From: JBHJHK01 sp050330975
GTDB taxonomy: Bacteria > Pseudomonadota > Gammaproteobacteria > Competibacterales > Competibacteraceae
Length of the DNA: 22,166 nt
Assembly: GCA_050330975.1 (NCBI GenBank)
Contig: JBHJHK010000337.1
Coordinates: 1-22,166, forward strand
Reading direction: 5' to 3'
The translations under genes were made by a program, and so were the position numbers. The stretch's first letter is position 1, and every line of letters begins with the position of its first letter. A model generated the notes under the pieces. That model saw nothing but the letters and a program-made list of their open reading frames with translations, was not told where the DNA came from and searched no databases. Positions 1 through 5,954 of this stretch are shown here, piece after piece.

Positions 1-900
1 GAAACGCTTGGGGCGGTGGAGGGCATTGGCATCCACCCCCCCGGTGAGCACTTTGCCCGACGACGGCCCCACGGTGTTGTAGGCCCGGGCCAGGCGGGTG
101 ATGGAATCCAACAAAATCACCACGTCGCGCTTGTGCTCCACTAGCCGCTTGGCCTTTTCGATCACCATCTCCGCCACCTGGACGTGGCGGGTGGCGGGTT
201 CGTCGAAGGTGGAAGCCCCCACCTCACCCCGCACCGAGCGCTGCATTTCCGTCACTTCCTCGGGGCGCTCGTAGATGAGCAGCTCGATGAGGTAACACTC
301 CTCGTGGTTGGCGGCGATGCTCTGGGCGATGTTCTGCAGCATCATGGTCTTGCCCGCCTTGGGGGGCGAGACGATCAAACTGCGCTGACCCTTGCCGATG
401 GGGGCCACCAGGTCGATGACCCGGGCGGTGATGTCCTCGGTGCTGCCATTGCCCCGCTCTAGAGTCAATCGAGAGGTGGCGTGGAGGGGAGTCAGGTTTT
501 CGAACAACACCTTGGTTTTGGCGTTTTCCGGCGGTTCGAAATTGATGTGGCTGACTTTGAGCAGGGCAAAATAGCGCTCCCCGTCTTTGGGGGGGCGAAT
601 CTTGCCGCTGACGGTGTCGCCAGTGCGCAGGTTGAAACGGCGGATTTGACTGGGGGAGACGTAGATATCGTCGGGCCCCGCCAGGTATGAGCTATCCGCC
701 GAGCGCAGGAAACCGAATCCGTCTTGGAGAATTTCCAGGACGCCGTCGCCGTAGATATCCTCGCCGCTTTTGGCATGGGCTTTGAGAATGGCGAAGATGA
801 CGTCTTGTTTGCGCGATCGGGCCATGCCCTCGAGCTTGAGCTCTTGGGCGGTGTGCAAAAGCTCAGCGGCGGGCTTTTTCTTGAGCTCGGTCAGGTTCAT
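1..900 (-). CDS. rho: Transcription termination factor Rho (N-terminal 300 residues; 3' end outside window)
   Basis: Rho is a hexameric RNA-dependent ATPase that ends transcription. The frame reads from ATG at 900 and leaves the window after codon 300, so about 120 C-terminal residues of a roughly 420-residue protein are missing. Visible parts are the N-terminal Rho domain, starting MNLTELKKKPAAELL, the RNA-binding cold-shock-like domain with DGFGFLRSADSSYL (about 60-73), the Walker A motif PPKAGKT (179-185), catalytic-type Glu211 followed by Arg212, and the Walker B segment VILLDSITR (261-269). Residue numbers match E. coli Rho. It lies 190 bp downstream of trxA, the same order as in E. coli. 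Four otherwise near-invariant positions are changed (Glu206, Tyr210, Gly228, Gly278), so genuine divergence or base errors should be considered. The family assignment is secure. Confidence 0.97.
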   Translation of the reverse strand, partial: MNLTELKKKPAAELLHTAQELKLEGMARSRKQDVIFAILKAHAKSGEDIYGDGVLEILQDGFGFLRSADSSYLAGPDDIYVSPSQIRRFNLRTGDTVSGKIRPPKDGERYFALLKVSHINFEPPENAKTKVLFENLTPLHATSRLTLERGNGSTEDITARVIDLVAPIGKGQRSLIVSPPKAGKTMMLQNIAQSIAANHEECYLIELLIYERPEEVTEMQRSVRGEVGASTFDEPATRHVQVAEMVIEKAKRLVEHKRDVVILLDSITRLARAYNTVGPSSGKVLTGGVDANALHRPKRF

Positions 901-1090
901 GCAGGCAACATTGGTCAACCAGATGGACGCCGGAGACGATCCCGGCGCAGAGGGAGATAGGGGTGTGGTAGGACTTGGATGGGGTCTTCACTGGGGCCAT
1001 GGCGACGATGACGCGGGGGCTGAATCACGACAGAACGGGCGGGCTGGAACACCGGGCGTCCATGGCCAAAGCGGCCGCCCGTTGCCACCT
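901..1090 (-). other. trxA-rho intergenic leader
   Basis: This 190-bp spacer lies between trxA and rho on the minus strand and carries no convincing gene. It contains two inverted repeats: a 6-bp stem (928-933 with 942-947) and a 9-bp perfect repeat with a long loop (1034-1042 with 1075-1083). No clear Shine-Dalgarno sequence precedes the rho ATG. In E. coli the rho leader is a site of autoregulated attenuation; a similar role here is inference only. Confidence 0.35.
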
Positions 1091-1417
1091 CTACAGATAG
1101 CTGTCGACAAAGGCGGCGAGTTGCGAGCGGGACATGGCCCCTTGGCGGGTATCGACCACCTGGCCGCCGCGGAACAAAATCAAGGTGGGTATGGCCCGTA
1201 TGTTATAGCGGCTGGCGGTGGTCGGACAATCGTCGATGTTCACCTTGGCGATTTTGAGGCGGTCTTGGTACTCGCCGGCCAAGTCTTGGAGGATGGGGGC
1301 GATGACTTTACACGGCCCACACCACTCCGCCCAGTAGTCGACTAGCACCGGGCGATCGGCATTGAGCACTTCGTCCTCGAAGGTCTCATCAGTCGCTTGA
1401 ACGATGGCCTGAGTCAC
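1091..1417 (-). CDS. trxA: Thioredoxin 1
   Basis: This is a 108-residue cytoplasmic thioredoxin, a dithiol/disulfide reductant for ribonucleotide reductase, PAPS reductase and peroxidases. The active site WCGPCK is at residues 32-37 (Cys33 and Cys36) and the cis-proline is in AIPT (Pro77). Length and composition match canonical TrxA. The start is GTG at 1417, with GGAG about nine bases upstream on the minus strand. The gene is immediately upstream of rho and divergent from the RhlB-type helicase, which reproduces the E. coli rhlB / trxA-rho neighbourhood. There is nothing unusual in the sequence. Confidence 0.97.
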   Translation of the reverse strand: MTQAIVQATDETFEDEVLNADRPVLVDYWAEWCGPCKVIAPILQDLAGEYQDRLKIAKVNIDDCPTTASRYNIRAIPTLILFRGGQVVDTRQGAMSRSQLAAFVDSYL

Positions 1418-1743
1418 GGTAAAAACTCCAATTGAGGGTTGGATGGTGGGGGATCGCGCAGTGAATCACGGCGACCTTGCAGGAGCGAACGGTTTTGGTG
1501 AGACCATCACTGGCGGCCCCAGAAGATGGGGGGACGACCGCGGGATTGGTTGCTCGTGGGGGTAGAGATAAGGACCCCACCGACGTCGTGGTGTGCAGTG
1601 GTCCGGACCGATCCGAAGCGGGTTAGTCTGGGTTAGTGTAGTATACCCGACGACAATGACCCTCATTTCAGCCCAAATGGCGCCCAATTGCAAGACCCCA
1701 GCACCTGCAGGGGTTAGCCAAACCGCTTCCTTCGCCGCGAACT
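1418..1743. other. Divergent trxA/rhlB intergenic region
   Basis: This 326-bp spacer separates the divergent trxA and rhlB genes, and I see no tRNA or protein gene in it. It holds a tandem 8-bp repeat GGGTTAGT at 1620-1627 and 1630-1637, close to a TATACC -10-like element (1642-1647). A short hairpin, ACCCC/GGGGT (1695-1699 with 1710-1714), lies about 30 bases before the rhlB ATG. Both divergent promoters presumably lie here, but neither can be placed firmly. Confidence 0.4.
1620..1647 (+). promoter_or_regulatory. Candidate rhlB promoter region with 10-bp-periodic direct repeat
   Basis: GGGTTAGT occurs twice with a 10-bp period (1620-1627 and 1630-1637), so both copies would face the same side of the helix. 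They directly precede a TATACC element (1642-1647) that could act as a -10. The repeats would overlap a -35 with a poor consensus, as expected for an activator-dependent promoter. GGGTTAG recurs at 1711-1717. The regulator is unknown and the call is tentative. Confidence 0.25.
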
Positions 1744-3012
1744 ATGCAACGAGATCATCTCACCGATATCGACTTCACCACCTTGCCCCTGACACCGGCC
1801 CTCCACGAGGGCTTACATGACGGCGGCTTTCGCTATTGCACACCCATTCAAGCCGCCACCTTGCCGTTGACCCTCAAGGGCTTTGATATCGCCGGTCAAG
1901 CCCAAACCGGCACGGGCAAGACGGCGGCCTTTCTCCTGGCCACCCTCCACCACCTCATGGAGACCCCCGTGGAGGAGGGCAAGGCGGGCCCCTGGGCGTT
2001 GATCCTCGCCCCCACCCGGGAACTGGCGGTGCAGATCCACAAAGACGCCGAATTCCTCGGTCGCTACACCGGCCTCACCGCCGCCGCCGTCTACGGCGGC
2101 ACGGGTTACGAGAGCCAGCGCCGCCAGTTGGAGGAGGGGGTAGACATCATCGTCGGCACGCCGGGGCGCATGATCGACTACTACAAGCAGCACGTCTTCA
2201 GCCTCGACAATATCGAAGTCGCCGTGGTGGACGAGGCCGACCGGATGTTCGACTTGGGGTTTATCTCCGATCTGCGCTACTTGCTGCGGCGCATGCCCGA
2301 GCCCGACCAGCGACTCAACCTGTTGTTCTCGGCGACCTTGTCCCCCCGGGTCATGGAGCTGGCCTACGAACACATGAACGACCCCCGGGTGGTGAAAATC
2401 GACCCGGGGCAGGTCACCGCCGACAAAGTCTCCCAGCTCCTCTACCACGTGCGCTCCGAGGACAAAGTTCCTTTGTTAGTGGGGCTTCTCCAGGAGAAGG
2501 CTCCCACCCGCACCTTGGTGTTTGTCAACACCAAGCGCGGGGCGGAGAGCGTGGCGAGCTATTTGTTGGGCAACGACTTCGACACCGGGGTTTTGTCGGG
2601 GGATATCCCCCAAAACAAGCGCCAAAAGCTGTTGGAGCAATTCCAGCAGGGGGAACTGCCCATTTTGGTGGCCACCGATGTGGCGGCCCGGGGACTCCAC
2701 ATCCCCGAGGTCAGCCATGTGATCAACTTCGACTTGCCCCAGGACGCCGAAGACTACGTCCATCGCATCGGGCGCACGGCCCGCATCGGCGCCCGGGGAG
2801 ACGCCATCAGCTTTGCCTGCGAGGAGTACGTCTATTCGCTGCCCGACATCGAGGGTTACATCGAGCAAAAGATCCCCGTGGCGGAGCTGCGGGACGATCT
2901 ACTGGTGTCCGTCAAGCCACCGCGCCCCATGGAACGCCGCCCCCGGGGGGGACGCACCGGGGGAGGAGGTCGCTCCCGGCCTCGCCCTCGGTCCCGCAAC
3001 TCCACGGCCTGA
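1744..3012 (+). CDS. rhlB: DEAD-box ATP-dependent RNA helicase, RhlB-like
   Basis: This 422-residue SF2 RNA helicase would unwind RNA duplexes; E. coli RhlB works with the RNase E degradosome. The motifs occur in order: Q motif YCTPIQ (31-36), motif I AQTGTGKT (53-60), Ia PTREL (90-94), Ib TPGR, II DEAD (163-166), III SAT (196-198), IV LVFVNTK (258-264), V ARGLHIPE (315-322) and VI HRIGRTAR (340-347). The C-terminus is a short basic tail rich in Arg, Gly and Pro, a common RNA-binding extension. Position opposite trxA-rho is the main argument for RhlB over RhlE or SrmB. The ATG at 1744 lacks a good Shine-Dalgarno sequence, so the start is only moderately certain. Confidence 0.93.
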   Translation: MQRDHLTDIDFTTLPLTPALHEGLHDGGFRYCTPIQAATLPLTLKGFDIAGQAQTGTGKTAAFLLATLHHLMETPVEEGKAGPWALILAPTRELAVQIHKDAEFLGRYTGLTAAAVYGGTGYESQRRQLEEGVDIIVGTPGRMIDYYKQHVFSLDNIEVAVVDEADRMFDLGFISDLRYLLRRMPEPDQRLNLLFSATLSPRVMELAYEHMNDPRVVKIDPGQVTADKVSQLLYHVRSEDKVPLLVGLLQEKAPTRTLVFVNTKRGAESVASYLLGNDFDTGVLSGDIPQNKRQKLLEQFQQGELPILVATDVAARGLHIPEVSHVINFDLPQDAEDYVHRIGRTARIGARGDAISFACEEYVYSLPDIEGYIEQKIPVAELRDDLLVSVKPPRPMERRPRGGRTGGGGRSRPRPRSRNSTA

Positions 3013-3027
3013 GGGCCAACCCCCTCA
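3010..3027. terminator. Hairpin between convergent rhlB and ubiK
   Basis: A 6-bp perfect stem, TGAGGG/CCCTCA (3010-3015 with 3022-3027, six-base loop), begins at the rhlB stop codon and sits just beyond the convergent ubiK stop. Neither strand has a T-run afterwards. It may mark the 3' ends of both messages but is not a classic intrinsic terminator. Confidence 0.3.
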
Positions 3028-3033
3028 AAGACC

Positions 3034-3348
3034 TCAGGTTCCCTCGGAGGGCGTCGACGGTTGAGGTTCCCCCGGGGTTGCCGAGGCAGCTCCAGGGACG
3101 GGGGGCAAGCGCATCTCCAGGGCGGCCACCTGGCGTTCGAGCTCCTCTAGCCGACTGCGGGTGCGGGCCAACACCGCCTGTTGGACGTCAAATTCCTCCC
3201 GGGTCACGATGTCCAGACGGGCAAAGGCCGTCTGGAGACCCGCCCGGACGTTTTTCTCCATATCCGTTTGGAGCTGGCGCACCCCCGGGGGCACGGCCTC
3301 CATAAAGCGCCGGGTGATTTCGTCGATGGTCTTGGGGTCAATGGCCAT
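3034..3348 (-). CDS. ubiK: Ubiquinone biosynthesis accessory factor UbiK (BMFP family)
   Basis: This 104-residue small acidic coiled-coil protein belongs to the UbiK/YqiC (BMFP) family. In E. coli it binds UbiJ and assists aerobic ubiquinone synthesis and lipid association of the Ubi complex. The N-terminal amphipathic part (MAIDPKTIDEITRRFMEAVPP) is followed by TREEFDVQQAVLARTRSRLEEL, a heptad-like helix typical of the family, and a Pro-rich tail. I chose ATG at 3348 over an in-frame upstream ATG at 3384. It is preceded by AGGAGG (3353-3358), and MAIDPKTID is the usual family N-terminus. It is divergent from glnK, an arrangement common in gammaproteobacteria. Confidence 0.9.
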   Translation of the reverse strand: MAIDPKTIDEITRRFMEAVPPGVRQLQTDMEKNVRAGLQTAFARLDIVTREEFDVQQAVLARTRSRLEELERQVAALEMRLPPVPGAASATPGEPQPSTPSEGT

Positions 3349-3480
3349 GGGGCCTCCTTTTGTATCAGCAATGGAATTGGACAAAACTCGCGTTGGATCG
3401 CGCGTAGGGCGCGCCGGATCCCCACCCCCCCGAGGGCTTGGGATGGCTTGGGGATGAAGGCCTGCTCCACGCCCTAGGGC

Positions 3481-3513
3481 GCACTAAAATAATGCATCGC
3501 ACTAAAACGGTGC
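3481..3513 (+). promoter_or_regulatory. Two tandem NtrC-like enhancer sites upstream of glnK
   Basis: GCACTAAAATAATGC (3481-3495) and GCACTAAAACGGTGC (3499-3513) both fit the NtrC dyad TGCACYNNNNNGGTGCA, the second almost perfectly. Their centres are 18 bp apart. They lie about 110-130 bp upstream of the start expected from the sigma-54 element at 3591, a distance like that of the E. coli glnA enhancers. Binding by NtrC is inferred from the motif and the downstream genes. Confidence 0.75.
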
Positions 3514-3590
3514 GCACTGCAGCCCCTCCTCCATAGCCCCATTCCCCGGGGCTATTCCCCCTCGGGGGCTTATCTTCCCCTCCAAAGCCA

Positions 3591-3606
3591 TGGCACGGGG
3601 CGTGCT
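3591..3606 (+). promoter_or_regulatory. Sigma-54 (-24/-12) promoter of glnK-amtB
   Basis: TGGCACGGGGCGTGCT matches the sigma-54 consensus TGGCACG-N4-TTGCW at all but one informative base. The invariant GG and GC dinucleotides are exactly 10 bp apart. Transcription should begin near 3617, about 105 bp before the glnK ATG. With the upstream NtrC-like sites this is a complete nitrogen-limitation promoter. Confidence 0.85.
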
Positions 3607-3722
3607 TAGCAAACGCCGTTATCGTTGGGCGCGGGTTGCGACGGACGACGGGTATTGTCCGGCCTCAACCCTTACCTGTATCCAACCTCCGATGCACCGC
3701 AAGCCACAGGAGTATCGCAGCG

Positions 3723-4061
3723 ATGAAAATGATCACGGCGATCATCAAACCCTTCAAACTCGACGACGTCCGCGAGGCGCTGTCGGAGATCGGCGTCCAG
3801 GGGGTGACGGTCACCGAAGTCAAGGGCTTTGGTCGCCAGCGGGGACACACTGAACTCTATCGCGGCGCAGAGTACGTGGTGGATTTCCTACCCAAAGTCA
3901 AGCTTGAAGTCGCCGTGGACGACAACCTGGTGGATCAGGTGATCGAGATTGTGGCCAAGGCCGCCAACACCGGCAAGATCGGCGATGGCAAGATTTTCGT
4001 CTTTGCCCTCGAGCAGGCCATCCGCATCCGCACCGGGGAGACCGGGGCCGCCGCCCTGTAG
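3723..4061 (+). CDS. glnK: Nitrogen regulatory protein P-II (GlnK type)
   Basis: This 112-residue trimeric PII signal protein senses ATP/ADP and 2-oxoglutarate and blocks the AmtB ammonium channel. It begins MKMITAIIKPFKLDDVREAL. The T-loop carries the uridylylation Tyr51 in YRGAEYVVDF, and the PII C-terminal signature TGKIGDGKIFV and RIRTGETG is intact. The start at 3723 is chosen because the open frame upstream (from 3636) has no PII homology. It lies behind a sigma-54 promoter with NtrC-like sites, and amtB follows 75 bp later, so it is almost certainly induced under nitrogen limitation. It is very similar to the second PII at 5590, with about 90 of 112 residues apparently shared by eye. 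Confidence 0.97.
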   Translation: MKMITAIIKPFKLDDVREALSEIGVQGVTVTEVKGFGRQRGHTELYRGAEYVVDFLPKVKLEVAVDDNLVDQVIEIVAKAANTGKIGDGKIFVFALEQAIRIRTGETGAAAL

Positions 4062-4136
4062 CCCCACCAGCGCTCAGCGACGCCCTTTGCTGTTTCAACG
4101 CCAATCCCCCTTTGCATCACGCGAGGTAATTTCAAC

Positions 4137-5408
4137 GTGGAATCTGCAGCAGTTCAACTGGCCTACGCCCTCGACACGTTTTACTTTTTGGTCATGGGCG
4201 CCTTTGTCATGTACATGGCGGCGGGTTTTGCCATGCTGGAAGCGGGCATGGTGAGGGCCAAGAACACCACCGAAATTTTGCTCAAAAATGTGTCGTTGTT
4301 CGCCGTTGCCTGCATCATGTACATGCTGGTGGGCTACCTACTCATGTACCCCGGCGACAACGTCATCAACGCCTTCTTGCCCCAATTCAACTTCCTGCTG
4401 GACGGCGCCGACAACGATCTGCAAACGGTGGTCGACAGCGATGGCGATGTTTACTATTCCAACCTTTCTGACTTCTTTTTTCAGGTGGTGTTCGTGGCCA
4501 CGGCCATGTCCATCATCTCCGGGGCCGTGGCCGAGCGCATGCGTCTTTGGTCGTTCTTGACCTTTGCCGTGTTCTTCACCGGCTTTATCTACCCCATCCA
4601 GGGCTACTGGAACTGGGGGGGTGGCCTGTTGACCGGCGATGACTTTGGCATCGGTTACGTGGACTTTGCCGGCTCTGGCACGGTGCACCTGTGCGGCGCC
4701 GTGGGCGCCTTGGCCGGGGTACTGCTACTGGGGCCCCGGGCGGGCAAGTACGGCAAGAACGGGGAGATCAACCCCATGCCCGGGGCCAATCTGCCCTTGG
4801 CCACCCTGGGGACTTTTATCCTCTGGTTTGGCTGGTTTGGCTTTAACGGTGGCTCCGAGCTCAAGGTGTCCAACGTCGAGGAGGCCAACGCCGTGGCCCG
4901 GGTGTTTGTCAACACCAACATCGCCGCCTGTGGCGGCATATTGGCCGCTTTGATCACCGCCCGGCTGTTGTTTGGCAAGTCCGACCTCACCATGGCCCTC
5001 AACGGCTGTTTGGCGGGTCTTGTGGCCATCACCGCCCAACCCCTCGACCCCACCCCGGGCTGGGCCACCATTGTGGGGGCCATCGGCGGCGTCATCGTAG
5101 TACTGTCCATCGTCACCCTGGACAAGCTGCGCATCGACGACCCCGTGGGGGCCATTTCCGTCCACGGCACCGCGGGTATCTGGGGCGTTATGATCGTCCC
5201 CGTGTCCACGGAAAGCGCCACTTACATGGGCCAGCTCATCGGCCTCGGGGCCATCTTTGGCTTCACCTTTGTGGCGAGTTTGATCATCTGGGGTATCATC
5301 AAGCTCATTGTGGGCTTGCGAATTTCCCAGGAAGAGGAGTACGAAGGCATCGACTTGGCCGAGTGCGGCATGGAAGCCTACCCGGAGTTCGTCTCCCCCA
5401 AGGCCTAG
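4137..5408 (+). CDS. amtB: Ammonium transporter AmtB
   Basis: This 423-residue inner-membrane ammonium channel has about 11 transmembrane segments. Key pore features are visible: FQVVF at the outer phenylalanine gate region (about 115-119), Asp176 in DFAGSGTVH, and the pore twin histidines His184 (GTVHLCG) and His343 (SVHGTAGIWG). There is no cleavable signal peptide; the protein starts directly with the first membrane helix (ALDTFYFLVMGAFVMYMAAG). Residues 74-112 form an acidic extramembrane loop that is longer than in E. coli AmtB. The C-tail EYEGIDLAECGMEAYPEF is the conserved cytoplasmic region contacted by GlnK. The start is GTG at 4137 with GAGG ten bases upstream. It is flanked by two PII genes and probably cotranscribed with the first. 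Confidence 0.97.
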   Translation: MESAAVQLAYALDTFYFLVMGAFVMYMAAGFAMLEAGMVRAKNTTEILLKNVSLFAVACIMYMLVGYLLMYPGDNVINAFLPQFNFLLDGADNDLQTVVDSDGDVYYSNLSDFFFQVVFVATAMSIISGAVAERMRLWSFLTFAVFFTGFIYPIQGYWNWGGGLLTGDDFGIGYVDFAGSGTVHLCGAVGALAGVLLLGPRAGKYGKNGEINPMPGANLPLATLGTFILWFGWFGFNGGSELKVSNVEEANAVARVFVNTNIAACGGILAALITARLLFGKSDLTMALNGCLAGLVAITAQPLDPTPGWATIVGAIGGVIVVLSIVTLDKLRIDDPVGAISVHGTAGIWGVMIVPVSTESATYMGQLIGLGAIFGFTFVASLIIWGIIKLIVGLRISQEEEYEGIDLAECGMEAYPEFVSPKA

Positions 5409-5533
5409 GGACACTGGCCAGTCTCCCGCGCCCCCACGACGCCCACCCCGGGCGCCATGGGGGGCAATGCCGTTCATCCAGCGAGCCAAAACCGCAGAGT
5501 TCATGACGCCATTCCTCACCCTCTACACCGGGG

Positions 5534-5542
5534 TGCTATATT
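5534..5542 (+). promoter_or_regulatory. Extended -10 promoter element for second glnK
   Basis: TGCTATATT (5534-5542) is a good extended -10 (TGnTATAAT-like) about 48 bp before the ATG at 5590, with no recognisable -35. No sigma-54 element with GG-N10-GC and flanking consensus is present between amtB and this gene. The second PII may therefore have its own sigma-70-type promoter as well as any read-through from amtB. Confidence 0.4.
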
Positions 5543-5589
5543 GAAGTAGCTACCCTTGTCCTCTATTTGCCTGCCTGGGAGGCATCGCT

Positions 5590-5928
5590 ATGAAACTCAT
5601 CACCGCCATAATAAAACCCTTTAAACTCGACGATGTCCGCGAGGCTCTGTCCGAAGCTGGCATCCAGGGCATGACCGTCACCGAAGTCAAGGGCTTTGGC
5701 CGACAAAAGGGCCACACCGAGCTCTATCGCGGCACGGAATACGTAGTGGATTTTCTCCCCAAGGTCAAGCTGGAGGTCGCCGTGGACGACAGTGCCGTAG
5801 ACCAAGTGGTAGAGGCCATCACCAAGGGCGCCAACACCGGCAAAATCGGCGATGGCAAGGTGTTTATCACCCAGCTCGAGAGCGCCATTCGCATCCGCAC
5901 CGGCGAGACGGGACCCCAAGCCCTGTAG
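5590..5928 (+). CDS. glnK: Second nitrogen regulatory protein P-II (GlnK/GlnB type)
   Basis: This is another 112-residue PII protein, starting MKLITAIIKPFKLDDVREAL, with Tyr51 in the T-loop (YRGTEYVVDF) and the TGKIGDGKVF and RIRTGETG signatures. It differs from the first copy mainly around residues 23-28 and 68-80 and near the C-terminus (FITQLESAIRIR versus FALEQAIRIR). GGGAGG (5577-5582) supports the ATG at 5590. It is likely a tandem duplicate placed on the far side of amtB, 181 bp after it. Which copy docks on AmtB and which, if either, acts on GlnE/NtrB cannot be told from sequence. The gene name is provisional (glnK or glnB). Confidence 0.93.
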   Translation: MKLITAIIKPFKLDDVREALSEAGIQGMTVTEVKGFGRQKGHTELYRGTEYVVDFLPKVKLEVAVDDSAVDQVVEAITKGANTGKIGDGKVFITQLESAIRIRTGETGPQAL

Positions 5929-5954
5929 ACCCCGCCCCAAAGCCCCCGCCGCCC

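Noticed and set aside
770..1345. 191-codon open frame opposite trxA and rho
   Set aside because: It is antisense to the rho and trxA coding strand and has no homology-like pattern; a GC-rich shadow.
5416..5430. Second sigma-54 promoter before the distal glnK (TGGCCAGTCTCCCGC)
   Set aside because: GG-N10-GC spacing exists but the surrounding -24 and -12 bases do not match the consensus, and the site is far from the gene with an extended -10 nearer.
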